37,465 bases of DNA. It comes from Clostridia bacterium (GTDB lineage Bacteria; Bacillota; Clostridia; Oscillospirales; QAMX01). This document shows, one piece after another, positions 16,402 to 24,162 of this stretch. Under the pieces are notes generated by a model. That model was not told the origin of the DNA, ran no database searches, and worked only from the letters and a program-made list of their open reading frames with translations. Position 1 is the first letter of the stretch. Each line of letters opens with the position of its first letter. Position numbers and translations under genes: made by a program. Where the stretch lies: positions 1 to 37,465 of the forward strand of contig JAFRWU010000067.1 of NCBI GenBank assembly GCA_017441705.1, given 5' to 3'.

Positions 16402-18567
16402 TCACGCTTTTTCGTAGAAGATATAGGAGCCTTTCTCCACCGTTTTTCGTCTGCCGCCGATCACGACGCACGCTTTCCCCGGCACCGTGATCTCATACCG
16501 CAGTCCGCCGTCGACGGTGTACGCCCATCCGGAGGATATCGTACCCTTCTCCGTCTCCAGCGAGGCTTCCAGCCACTCGAGACGCCTGTCCGGATGCGGG
16601 TCGATGATCAAATCGCCGAAGCCAGCCGATCCTTCCGCCTGCCGGATCCCGGCAGCCACCTCATATACCCATTCCGCGACGGCGCCGTATGCATAATGGT
16701 TGAAGGAATTCATTCGCGCGGGCCACATTTCGCCTTCTTTGTTGATCCCGTCCCAGTGTTCCCACATGGTGGTGGCGCCGAGATTTACCGTATACAGCCA
16801 GGAGGGGAACTGTTCCTGCAGCAGGAGCGTATAGGCAAGATCCGTGCGTCCGTTTTCGCTGAGCGCGTGCAGGATGTGCGGGGTCCCCACAAACCCTGTG
16901 GACATCCGGTCCCCGTTTTCCCGGATCATTCTCACCAGAAGAGCCGTCGTCTTTTCCGGATCGGGCGTGAGACGGAACCGCAGGGCAAGGATGCATTCCG
17001 TCTGCGTATGGTATTCCGGAAAATCCTTCCGGAACCGTTCAACGATCTTCTCATGCAGTCTGCGGTAAGCTCCGCCGTCCCGTCCCAGTACCTCGAGGGC
17101 GTCCGCCAGGATCTCCGTATCACAGGCGTAATACGCCGCCTGCAGGAAATCGGGATCGGTCGCGCCGCTGTACGTTGTGGATACGAACTCCCCTCCCCGG
17201 TCCCTGTCCAGCGAATCGGTCGCCAGCCAGTCCCCGAACTGCCGGAGGTTCTTCCCGCCGCGCCACGTATACGGCTCTTCGCTCTCGCGGCCGATCATGT
17301 CCACGTGAGCCTGCATCGTATCGATCATATCCTCCAGAAGCCGTCTGTCGCCGTAGATACGATACACGTTCCACGGAACGATCACGGCGGCGTCCGAGTA
17401 GGCGGCCGCGATCGGCGTTCTGCCGCCGGGGACCGTAAAGCCGACGTACCCCGTTCTCCTGCGCAGGGAATCCATATCGTGCAGCCATTTCCGGAAAAAG
17501 CGCAGCACGTTGAAATTATAGCAGGCCGTTTTGCTGAAGACCTGCGCGTCGCCCGTCCATCCGAGCCGCTCGTTCCTCTGCGGACAGTCGGTCGGGACGT
17601 CCAGGAAATTGGATCTCTGTCCCCAGAAAACGTTGGAAAAGAGCCGGTTCAGCTTCGTGTGGGAGCAGGCGATGCGGCCGGTCTGCCGGATATCGGAATA
17701 CACGGCGACCGCGGTAAACGTATCTTCGTCCAGCACGGCCGATTCCGGGAAACAGTCTACGCGGATGTACCGGAAACCGTAGAATACGCAGCGCGGCTTG
17801 TAGGTCTGCAGACCGTCCCGGCAGGTATACCGGTACTGACACCGGGCGGTCCTGTAGTTCTCCGTATAGAAATTGCCGTCCTTATCCAGCACCTCCGCAA
17901 AAGAAAGGCTGATCACCTCGCCCGCCTTCGCCCGTACGGTCACTTCCGGGTATCCCGCCAGATTCTGCCCGAAATCGATCACGGTCTCGCCCTTCGGCGT
18001 TTGGAAAATCCGTGCGGAACAGACGCGCTCCCGTTCGATCACCGGTTCGCCCTCCTGGGGGATCAGCTGGGACGTTCCGGCTTCCTCATCCACCCGGACG
18101 GGCACAAGACCGCCTGTCGGCACGGTCGCGTCGTATACTTCCCCGTCGTACCAGTCCGCGAACCGTACGGGGCCTTCACCGGCCAGCCACGAGGAATCGG
18201 TACCGTATACGGTCCTTTTTCCTTCCGCGTCCTCCAGAACGATCTCGCCGATGATCTCGGGAGACCACGTTCCGCGGGAATACCACCCGCCTGCGACGGT
18301 GACCTCCAGAACGTTTTCCCCCTCCCGGAGAAGCCCGGTGATATCATACGTCTGATACTGCAGCCGGTCCGTATACTCCGTATATCCGGGGGCAAGTATG
18401 AAATCCCCGACCCGCCGGTGATTCAGTTCGGCGTAATACACGCCCTTTGCCGTTACGGCAAGCGTCGCTTTCCGGGATCCCGTGCTCACAAAGCTCTTGA
18501 CGAATACCGGGCACGGTCCCGCGTTCTTTATCCTGTCCGCACAGATCCATTTCTGATTCGTGATCAT
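16402..18567 (-). CDS. Alpha-L-rhamnosidase, GH78
   Basis: 721 residues; ATG at 18567 with GGAAGGG about 8 bases upstream. Domain order is that of GH78: N-terminal beta domains (AELNHRRVGDFILAPGYTEY at about 46, NVLEVTVAGGWYSRG at about 85), the concanavalin-like domain (VIDFGQNLAGYPEV, about 210), the six-hairpin (alpha/alpha)6 catalytic domain with VPTDCPQRNERLGWTGDAQ (about 325-343, containing the catalytic acid region), and a C-terminal beta domain ending with the VEKGSYIFYEKA stretch. No signal peptide, so it releases L-rhamnose from imported oligosaccharides or glycosides. It is the central recognisable enzyme of the 13-21 kb run. Its first codons and leader are nearly repeated at the ANT(6)-like gene (see 21376-21440). 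Confidence 0.93.
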   Translation of the reverse strand: MITNQKWICADRIKNAGPCPVFVKSFVSTGSRKATLAVTAKGVYYAELNHRRVGDFILAPGYTEYTDRLQYQTYDITGLLREGENVLEVTVAGGWYSRGTWSPEIIGEIVLEDAEGKRTVYGTDSSWLAGEGPVRFADWYDGEVYDATVPTGGLVPVRVDEEAGTSQLIPQEGEPVIERERVCSARIFQTPKGETVIDFGQNLAGYPEVTVRAKAGEVISLSFAEVLDKDGNFYTENYRTARCQYRYTCRDGLQTYKPRCVFYGFRYIRVDCFPESAVLDEDTFTAVAVYSDIRQTGRIACSHTKLNRLFSNVFWGQRSNFLDVPTDCPQRNERLGWTGDAQVFSKTACYNFNVLRFFRKWLHDMDSLRRRTGYVGFTVPGGRTPIAAAYSDAAVIVPWNVYRIYGDRRLLEDMIDTMQAHVDMIGRESEEPYTWRGGKNLRQFGDWLATDSLDRDRGGEFVSTTYSGATDPDFLQAAYYACDTEILADALEVLGRDGGAYRRLHEKIVERFRKDFPEYHTQTECILALRFRLTPDPEKTTALLVRMIRENGDRMSTGFVGTPHILHALSENGRTDLAYTLLLQEQFPSWLYTVNLGATTMWEHWDGINKEGEMWPARMNSFNHYAYGAVAEWVYEVAAGIRQAEGSAGFGDLIIDPHPDRRLEWLEASLETEKGTISSGWAYTVDGGLRYEITVPGKACVVIGGRRKTVEKGSYIFYEKA

Positions 18568-18605
18568 GACGTACGCCCTTCCGGTTCCTTTCGTTCGTTT
18601 TCCGG
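18539..18605 (-). repeat. Leader and first codons of the rhamnosidase gene, copy 1 of a dispersed repeat
   Basis: This block holds the ribosome site, the ATG and about nine codons (MITNQKWIC) of the GH78 gene. It aligns at roughly three quarters of its bases with 21376-21440, which holds the same parts of the ANT(6)-like gene. Conserved pieces include AACGAACGAAA, the TACGTCATG start region and the AATCA codons. Confidence 0.75.
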
Positions 18606-18637
18606 CTTAACAGCCGCACCATTCTCAAGACAGATCG

Positions 18638-18687
18638 CGATCCCGCTTCCCGGGATCGGCACTCCGCAGCGGAACGTTCCGCTGTCG
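18638..18687. repeat. Two hairpins between the glycosidase and rhamnosidase genes
   Basis: CGATCCCG-CTTCC-CGGGATCG (18638-18658) and the 16-bp palindrome AGCGGAACGTTCCGCT (18668-18683). They lie in the 143-base gap on the leftward transcript, after the stop at 18711 and before the rhamnosidase start at 18567. Neither is followed by a T run, so they look more like mRNA-processing or stability hairpins than terminators. Confidence 0.45.
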
Positions 18688-18710
18688 GAAGAGAAGGCGC
18701 CGGTCCGGGA

Positions 18711-20426
18711 TCAAAGCTTCCCTTCTTTGTTCTGCCCGTCCTTCCCCCTGGCGACGGCGGCGCGCGTGAGAGGCGTCACCGGCCACGAGGCGTTCCGGGC
18801 ATGGTAGATCTCCGTGAGCTTCCGCATCCAGCTCTCGATGCGGCCGGTCAGGCGCATGCCGTTCGAGACAAGCTCGCAGTCGATGGCGGCGCGAAGGCGC
18901 AGGATCTGCCATCTCCAGCCGTTCCGGATCTTTTCCGGCAGGTCTCTGTCGATCTCCGAAGCCAGTCTCTCCGCCTCGGCGGCCCCGTCCGGCTCCGAAA
19001 GGACGAAGCGCAGGTCTTCCCACGGAAGGCCGCTCTCCTCCCAGGCGACCGGCTCCCCGTCCGCGTTTTCTGACCGGTGCGCCAGGGTGCCTTCCAGGAG
19101 GCGGACCATGCGCACGAACTTCCCGGCGGCTTCGCCGTCCAGGCAGAATTCAAATCGGGCGTACTCGCGAAGCACCTCGTCGGCGGTGCGGAGGCGGCCG
19201 GAGTAGAAGGCCAGCATCATCGCCTTGTTCACGTCCTCGAAGATCCCTTCGGAGTACGGCAGCGCTCCGCAGTAGAGTCCCCCGTTCTCCCTGTAGTTTT
19301 CCTCCAGGCGCCCGGGCATGGGATTCGCGCCGAAGCCGCCCCAGGGCGAGCAGCCGTGCATACTGATCTCCGGGAAGGCGATCATGCGCTTTCCTCCGGG
19401 CATCCGCCCTTCCCGGATGAAGTCCGGAATGGGTTCGCCGTTGGCGAAGTATCCGAAGAGATATTCCACATAATCATATTTCCCTGTCTCGAAGGCGTCC
19501 CGGAAGCCGTCCCATTCGCGCACAAAACGGTCGAAGTACCAGGTGGAGCACAGCAGTTTCGCGTCCGGGAGGATCTCCGCGTACAGGCTTCGGAGCGCGT
19601 TCAGCGTCTTCAGGAAGCCGTTCGCGCCCCAGGGCGAGCATTTTTCGCAGGTGCATCCGCCCTGGTCGTAAGGCCAGATGCTGACATAGTCGATCCGGAC
19701 GCCGCGGAACGCCTCCAGCACGCGGCGGCGCTGACGCTGGATCTCGTCAAGCCCGCCGGGTCTGTTCGGGCAGATCTCCACGTGGTAATGTCCCACGGGC
19801 CGGGCGAAATACCCGTTCTGCGCCCACCATTCCGCGCGAAGAGCCGGATCCGAGCTGCGGAAGGATTCGTTGGCCAGCGTGCCGAACACCGTCTTCATGC
19901 CCGTGAGGGACGCGTGGCGGAAGACAGCCTTCAGGCGTGCGATCATCTCCCGGGACGCCGGGTCGTCCGTGCCGGCGTACTGGTGCATGTCGTACCAGGC
20001 CATGACGGCGTTGCAGCCCTGAAGCGCCAGATCCTCGATGAGGGTCCGGACCTCGTCGACGGGGGCTTCCTCATAGAAATTCCGGAAGTGGCTCGCGAAG
20101 TACATCCCGTGGATGGGATTGACCGGCGTGAAGCCGACGGAGCCGGCGAACGGCCGGAAGCCGCCGCTCCCGTCGAAGGCGCATCGGCGCAGGTAGTCTC
20201 CGGCGCCGGAAAACGCCCCGGCGGTCCCTCCGGCGCGGATCCGGACGGCGTCCCGCGACGCTTCGACGCGGTACGCGTCCTCCTGCAGCGCAGGGTCCGT
20301 TTCGACCGTGACCGGGATCCCGGCCGCTTCGCAGCCGCGTTCCCGAAGCCTGCGCGTCACAGCGGACTCCAGCACAGCGAAGCCCTCCGGATCCATCCCG
20401 TGATCGATGAGCCGGATGCCGTTCAT
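18711..20426 (-). CDS. Putative glycoside hydrolase with GH20b/GH67N-like N-terminal domain
   Basis: 571 residues; ATG at 20426 with GGAGGAAC just upstream. Residues 40-95 look like the small alpha/beta domain before GH20/GH67/GH84 barrels (AYRVEASRDAVRIRAGGTAG). The barrel opens with PVNPIHGMYFASHFRNFY (about 104-121) and has CNAVMAWYDMHQY, GHYHVEICPNRPGG, and the striking IWPYDQGGCTCEKCSPWG (about 247-264), where three Cys sit next to a Trp-Pro-Tyr-Asp strand end; related barrel families keep a similar Cys cluster. A helical C-terminal third (400-571) resembles those of GH20/GH115-type enzymes. No signal peptide. Second gene of the leftward run, 63 bases after the ANT(6)-like gene. Substrate unknown. 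Confidence 0.6.
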   Translation of the reverse strand: MNGIRLIDHGMDPEGFAVLESAVTRRLRERGCEAAGIPVTVETDPALQEDAYRVEASRDAVRIRAGGTAGAFSGAGDYLRRCAFDGSGGFRPFAGSVGFTPVNPIHGMYFASHFRNFYEEAPVDEVRTLIEDLALQGCNAVMAWYDMHQYAGTDDPASREMIARLKAVFRHASLTGMKTVFGTLANESFRSSDPALRAEWWAQNGYFARPVGHYHVEICPNRPGGLDEIQRQRRRVLEAFRGVRIDYVSIWPYDQGGCTCEKCSPWGANGFLKTLNALRSLYAEILPDAKLLCSTWYFDRFVREWDGFRDAFETGKYDYVEYLFGYFANGEPIPDFIREGRMPGGKRMIAFPEISMHGCSPWGGFGANPMPGRLEENYRENGGLYCGALPYSEGIFEDVNKAMMLAFYSGRLRTADEVLREYARFEFCLDGEAAGKFVRMVRLLEGTLAHRSENADGEPVAWEESGLPWEDLRFVLSEPDGAAEAERLASEIDRDLPEKIRNGWRWQILRLRAAIDCELVSNGMRLTGRIESWMRKLTEIYHARNASWPVTPLTRAAVARGKDGQNKEGKL

Positions 20427-20489
20427 GATCGTTCCTCCGTTTCTGTCTTTTGGGAAGGCGGATCCCGTATGATCCCTGCCTGCCTTCCT

Positions 20490-21404
20490 TTATTCCAAGG
20501 ACCGGTCCCTCTGCTTTTGTTCCCTCAGGCGGCGAATGAACTCCGTCATATCGCGTTCGGTCCCGGCCGGGTAGGGGTACCCGCAGCGTTCCGATACGTA
20601 CAGCCCCGTTCTCCTCCACAATTCCGCAGCGGACTCATACGCTTCCCATATCTCTGCATCCTCCGCGTTCGGATAGGTTTTCTCATACAGGCGGTAAAGA
20701 TCCCGATCGAGGACCTCCGCCATCCGGCTGTCCAGGATCCCCATATCCACCGGCCTTCCCGCTTTCAGAAAGACATACCATCGGAGCATCCGGTTCAGCA
20801 GACCGCGCACGGAATGATGAAGGTAGAACATCGCGGGCAGGAGCTCCTCCCGCATGGCATACTCGGCGAAAGTCTTCATTACCCACCAGAACTCGTCGTG
20901 GATGCCGCCGAATTCTTCCCGGGAGGGGACTTCTTCGAAGACCGTCTGCTTTTCCTCCAGCCGTTCGATCTCCGGCAGGATGCCGTCTTTGTCCAGAAGC
21001 TTCTGATACGTGTCTCCGACCCATGCGTCCGCATGAGCGTTCTTTCCGTCGACCCGTGTCAGAAACGTTTCCGCGCCCATCGCGTGGATCACGATCGTGA
21101 CCCCGTCGCGGAACACCATCAGATGCGCTTTCGTACCCGGAAACATCTCCGGATAGTTCCTGTCGCCGCGGAACAGCAGGATCCGGTCTCCGAAGCACTG
21201 ACGGAACACATCTCCGTCGTACTTTTCCGGGTCGCTCACGACAAAGCAGAATTCATAAGCATCCAGGTATTCCCTCTTCGGCAGGAGATTCGTCCGGACG
21301 ACAGCCCGTACGGAGCCGTCCCGCCGGGCCTCGTCCAGAACCGTCTCTATGATCTCGCGTTCGCTTCTCATCGCAGCACAGATCGATTTTTGATTCGCGG
21401 CCAT
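20490..21404 (-). CDS. ANT(6)/AadE-like protein lacking nucleotidyltransferase catalytic residues
   Basis: 304 residues. From Met12 (MRSEREIIETVLDEA) to the end it follows the streptomycin 6-adenylyltransferase (AadE/ANT(6)) layout, with FGDRILLFRG, HDEFWWVMKTFAEYAMREEL, LHHSVRGLLNRMLRWYV and the C-terminal YESAAELWRRTG. The catalytic parts are gone: the GSRTN segment is shortened to RTN, the DYD metal motif reads AYE (49-51), and the third acidic position (KIDL in family members) reads TIVI (103-106). It should therefore not adenylylate antibiotics by the usual mechanism. Residues 1-11 (MAANQKSICAA) are not of this family and match the rhamnosidase N-terminus. First gene of the leftward run, with its own promoter at 21515-21543. 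A binding or regulatory role is possible. Confidence 0.8.
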   Translation of the reverse strand: MAANQKSICAAMRSEREIIETVLDEARRDGSVRAVVRTNLLPKREYLDAYEFCFVVSDPEKYDGDVFRQCFGDRILLFRGDRNYPEMFPGTKAHLMVFRDGVTIVIHAMGAETFLTRVDGKNAHADAWVGDTYQKLLDKDGILPEIERLEEKQTVFEEVPSREEFGGIHDEFWWVMKTFAEYAMREELLPAMFYLHHSVRGLLNRMLRWYVFLKAGRPVDMGILDSRMAEVLDRDLYRLYEKTYPNAEDAEIWEAYESAAELWRRTGLYVSERCGYPYPAGTERDMTEFIRRLREQKQRDRSLE

Positions 21405-21440
21405 GACGTATTCCTTTCCGTCTTTTTCGTTCGTTTTCGG
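21376..21440 (-). repeat. Leader and first codons of the ANT(6)-like gene, copy 2 of a dispersed repeat
   Basis: Matches 18539-18605 across the ribosome-site region (AACGAACGAAA), TACGTCATG and the first nine codons (MAANQKSIC versus MITNQKWIC). The match ends where the genuine AadE-type sequence begins at Met12, which places a recombination point there. Confidence 0.75.
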
Positions 21441-21514
21441 ATATCAGCCTTCCCGGCGCTTTCCATCGTCGGCTCATCCGGTCCCGCTGCCTCCCGGCGG
21501 CCCGTACCGATTTG

Positions 21515-21543
21515 AATATAGCACAGATCGGAAGAAAAAGCAA
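21515..21543 (-). promoter_or_regulatory. Sigma-A promoter for the leftward glycosidase run
   Basis: Minus strand: -35 TTGCTT (21543-21538), 17-base spacer, -10 TATATT (21520-21515). It lies about 110 bases upstream of the ANT(6)-like ATG, which leaves a leader of roughly 100 nucleotides that includes the repeated segment. Confidence 0.6.
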
Positions 21544-21570
21544 CGGAACGGGAAAAACCGGCCTGATATC

Positions 21571-21607
21571 AACGGGCGTCCCTGCCCGGAATGCAGGGAC
21601 GCCCGTT
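21571..21607. terminator. Hairpin after the GH78 remnant
   Basis: Perfect 15-bp arms AACGGGCGTCCCTGC and GCAGGGACGCCCGTT around a 7-base loop. On the plus strand it ends in TTTTC; on the minus strand, where it follows the stop of the rhamnosidase remnant, only GTTGATATC follows. It is probably the old terminator of the GH78 gene and may work in both directions. Confidence 0.6.
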
Positions 21608-21610
21608 TTC

Positions 21611-21835
21611 TCATTCTTCCGTGAATTCATAGGAGCCGGCGGATACCTCGGTTTCCTTTCCATCCGGCAGACGGATCAAAGCCGTGCAGTTCGGCGGGAC
21701 CGTCACGCGGAAAACCGTCTTGCCGTCCTTTCTCTCCCAGCCGCTCTCCACTTCTCCCCAGGCGCTCTTCCAGCGCGCCTTTGCAAAGGCAAAGCTTCCC
21801 CCGGGGAGCGGTTCGATCCGGAAGAGGATCTGCAT
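21611..21835 (-). pseudogene. C-terminal remnant of a second GH78 alpha-L-rhamnosidase
   Basis: About 74 residues in frame to a stop at 21611. It reads like the last beta domain of GH78: ILFRIEPLPGGSFAFAKARW, GEVESGWERKDGKTVFRVTV, PPNCTALIRLPDG, and the ending VSAGSYEFTEE. The intact rhamnosidase here ends in the same way (TISSGWAYTVDG, TVPGKACVVI, VEKGSYIFYEKA). The homology stops at about 21832, where the AraC remnant begins on the other strand. No ribosome site precedes the internal ATG. It is the tail of a gene whose first 650 or so residues are lost. Confidence 0.8.
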
Positions 21836-22094
21836 CGAAAAGATGGCGGAGGAATTCTATCTCAGCCGTCCCTATCTTTCGGCAAAATTCAAGCAGGAGA
21901 CCGGCAGGACCCTGACGGATTTCATTCTGAGCGAAAAAACCGAAGAGGCGAAGCGCCTGATCCGCTATACGGACAAATCCCTCTCCGTCATCTCTTCCTA
22001 TCTCGGCTTTTCTTCCCAGAGTCACTTCAGCCGCGTCTTCCGGCGGTATGCCGGATCGAATCCCGGAGATTACGTGGAAAAATACCGGAAATGA
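21832..22094 (+). pseudogene. C-terminal DNA-binding remnant of an AraC/XylS family regulator
   Basis: About 86 residues ending at the TGA at 22092-22094. It has the second half of an AraC helix-turn-helix domain: IEKMAEEFYLSRPYLSAKFK, QETGRTLTDFILSEKTEEAK, RLIRYTDKSLSVISSYLGFS, SQSHFSRVFRRYAGSNPGDY. The domain is well conserved, but the sensor domain and any start are missing; upstream the same frame runs antisense through the GH78 remnant. It could only be translated from an internal start, and none with a ribosome site was seen. AraC regulators next to GH78 genes usually control them, so this was probably the local regulator. Confidence 0.82.
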
Positions 22095-22156
22095 GGCGGT
22101 CGTCCCTCCGCTCTGTTCGCCCCGCCGCAAGTCATAATCGAATTCTCCGCGAAGTC

Positions 22157-22185
22157 TTGTACTGTTCGCTCCGCTTTGCTATAAT
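22157..22185 (+). promoter_or_regulatory. Sigma-A promoter for the serine acetyltransferase gene
   Basis: -35 TTGTAC (22157-22162), 17-base spacer, perfect -10 TATAAT (22180-22185). The ATG at 22230 is about 38 bases beyond the expected start. No T-box or riboswitch fits in the short leader. Confidence 0.8.
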
Positions 22186-22229
22186 AGCCGCATAAGGCGC
22201 GGCGCCGCAGCCGTCGAGGAGGTACCGGC

Positions 22230-23159
22230 ATGGATAACCTGACGCAGGAAATCGACAAAACCGTCCGGGCGATTCTGGAGGATTATTCCGGGAACCGCAC
22301 CATCGATTATCTGAACGAGAATCACGATCTTCCCAACCGGGAAGCGATCATTCAGATCATTGAAAGTCTTCTGAAGATCGTATACCCCGGCTATATCCGG
22401 GATCAGACCTACAAGAACTACCATCCGGAAAACCATATCGCGACCCTGATCGAAGACGTCATATACCGTCTGAACCAGCAGATCCTGAAGGTCGGAAAAT
22501 ACCAGGAAAGCTTCCGGAACCTTCCGGAAGAAGAACAGGTCCGTGCCGCTTACGACGTCACTCTGGCCTTTATGAACCGGATCCCGTCCGTCAGAGCGTA
22601 TCTGGAAACCGATCTGAAGGCTTCCTTCGACGGAGACCCGGCGGCAGAGAATTACGATGAGATCATTCTGGGCTATCCCGGGCTTTACGCCATCACCGTC
22701 AACCGTCTGGCGCACGAGCTCTATCTTCTGGAGGTCCCCCTGATCCCCCGGATCATGACCGAGCACGCCCACAGTCTGACCGGCATCGACATCCACCCCG
22801 GCGCGACCATCGGGAAATACTTCTTCATCGACCACGGGACCGGCATCGTCATCGGCGAAACCTCGGTCATCGGCAACAACGTCAAAATATACCAGGGCGT
22901 GACCCTCGGCGCCATGTCCACGCGGGGCGGCCAGTCTCTCAGGGGAAGGCGCCGCCATCCGACCATCGAAGACGACGTGACGATCTACTCCGGCGCTTCG
23001 ATCCTGGGCGGGGACACCGTCATCGGACGCGGTTCGGTGATCGGGGGCAACTGCTTTATTACCAAATCCGTACCGCCAGAATCCCGCGTCAGCATCCGCC
23101 AGCAGGAGCTGCAGATCAACGACGGCAGCCGCGCGCCGGATAACGCGCAAGAACAGTGA
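22230..23159 (+). CDS. Serine O-acetyltransferase (EpsC/CysE type)
   Basis: 309 residues; ATG at 22230 with GAGGAGG and ideal spacing. The first 140 residues are the helical N-terminal region of the EpsC branch (HENHIATLIEDVIYRLNQQI-like, PSVRAYLETDLKASFDGDPA). The left-handed beta-helix follows, with YPGLYAITVNRLAHELYLL, GIDIHPGATIGKYFFIDHGT (185-204; Asp187, His189 and His202 are in the active-site region) and GIVIGETSVIGNNVKIYQGV. It converts L-serine and acetyl-CoA to O-acetylserine, the first step of cysteine synthesis. It is monocistronic, between its own promoter and a strong terminator. No cysK lies in the window. Confidence 0.93.
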   Translation: MDNLTQEIDKTVRAILEDYSGNRTIDYLNENHDLPNREAIIQIIESLLKIVYPGYIRDQTYKNYHPENHIATLIEDVIYRLNQQILKVGKYQESFRNLPEEEQVRAAYDVTLAFMNRIPSVRAYLETDLKASFDGDPAAENYDEIILGYPGLYAITVNRLAHELYLLEVPLIPRIMTEHAHSLTGIDIHPGATIGKYFFIDHGTGIVIGETSVIGNNVKIYQGVTLGAMSTRGGQSLRGRRRHPTIEDDVTIYSGASILGGDTVIGRGSVIGGNCFITKSVPPESRVSIRQQELQINDGSRAPDNAQEQ

Positions 23160-23175
23160 TCCGACAGCCGGAAAA

Positions 23176-23219
23176 GCCGCGGCGCGTATATCACGCGCGC
23201 CGCGGCTCGTTCTTTTTTT
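23176..23219 (+). terminator. Rho-independent terminator of the serine acetyltransferase gene
   Basis: Stem GCCGCGGCGCGT / ACGCGCGCCGCGGC with a small bulge and short loop, followed by TCGTTCTTTTTTT, 16 bases after the stop. Confidence 0.9.
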
Positions 23220-23241
23220 GTCTCTTGTCCGGGACCGCCGG

Positions 23242-24009
23242 TTACTTTTTCAGCCTTCCGACGCGGTCCAGCGTGTATTCCTCGATGTGTTTCCAAAGCG
23301 TTCTCAGCTGTGTTTTGTGGAGACACAGCTTTTCCGTGCAGTTTGCGCACTTCAGGTACTCGTTGGTGTTCTCCGAAAATCTCTCCGGATGCCGGTAGTA
23401 GGTGATCTCCCAACGGAAAAGCAATGCGATCGAAAGGGCCAGAAGGCTCCAGGACAGCACGCCCTGCACAAAGAACAGCGGCGTGAACATCATGGCGTAA
23501 TCCCAGTTGTAGATCCGGCAGACCGTACAGCATTTGTTCTTCAGGAACCAGGACTGAAACGGGCAGAAGAACAGGATGCAGATCATGTCGCCGACCGAAT
23601 AGAGGCTGCACAGAAGGATCATGAACCCGTCGTCCAGAAGCCCGATCATGTGCAGGGCGCCGAAAACCGCGTTGCTCACGATCCAGATCAGCGCGACAAA
23701 AACCGTCGCATGATTGTCCGGTATCTCGATCTCGGTATTGCCCGATTTGACGTAGTTCCTTTTGAATTGCTTCTGGCATCCCGGGCTCTCATATTTGGAC
23801 GGGAAAAAGCGGAAAACCATTTCCACGGCAAACAGCGCCCACATAACGATGAAAATGCCTGGCATTCTTTCCAGTCTGCTGGTCAGTTCCTCTCTGTATC
23901 TGACTCTGTAGAGGATATACCCGATCATCAGCAGCACGAAAAGCACGGAGCGGTAGATCAGCCTCACGTAATGCCACGCGCTGACGACGCTTATTTTCCT
24001 TTTCTTCAT
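23242..24009 (-). CDS. Membrane protein of unknown function with two cysteine clusters
   Basis: 255 residues with about five or six hydrophobic segments: YRSVLFVLLMIGYILY (about 20-35), GIFIVMWALFAVEMVF, TVFVALIWIVSNAVF, ILLCSLYSVGDMICILFF, FFVQGVLSWSLLALSIALLF. Two cysteine groups lie in the loops or at the C-terminal end: CCTVCRIYNWDYAM (about 160-173) and CANCTEKLCLHK (about 220-231). They could bind zinc or an iron-sulfur cluster on the cytoplasmic side. I do not recognise the family. A strong promoter (24163-24191) lies about 150 bases upstream of the ATG. It is convergent with the serine acetyltransferase gene and shares the terminator gap with it. Confidence 0.75.
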   Translation of the reverse strand: MKKRKISVVSAWHYVRLIYRSVLFVLLMIGYILYRVRYREELTSRLERMPGIFIVMWALFAVEMVFRFFPSKYESPGCQKQFKRNYVKSGNTEIEIPDNHATVFVALIWIVSNAVFGALHMIGLLDDGFMILLCSLYSVGDMICILFFCPFQSWFLKNKCCTVCRIYNWDYAMMFTPLFFVQGVLSWSLLALSIALLFRWEITYYRHPERFSENTNEYLKCANCTEKLCLHKTQLRTLWKHIEEYTLDRVGRLKK

Positions 24010-24162
24010 GTACGGTTTTCCTCGGTATCATCAAGTATGGTATCGGATATTCCGCGCCGGTCATCATTCATTCCGATATCCGGCAGGCGCCCCGGGTCCG
24101 CGGTCCTTGTCCGCACACATCGGTGAAAACGGCTTGAATCCGGCTTTCCCCCAAACGGATCG

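Noticed and set aside
16594-18807. 737-residue open frame on the plus strand
   Set aside because: Antisense shadow of the GH78 rhamnosidase gene.
20490-21404. Functional streptomycin resistance gene (aadE)
   Set aside because: The catalytic GSR, DYD and third acidic residues are all replaced, so the standard reaction is not expected.
19077-21515. 812-residue open frame on the plus strand
   Set aside because: Antisense to the ANT(6)-like and glycosidase genes. Open only because GC-ending codons on one strand avoid stops on the other. No ribosome site or motif.
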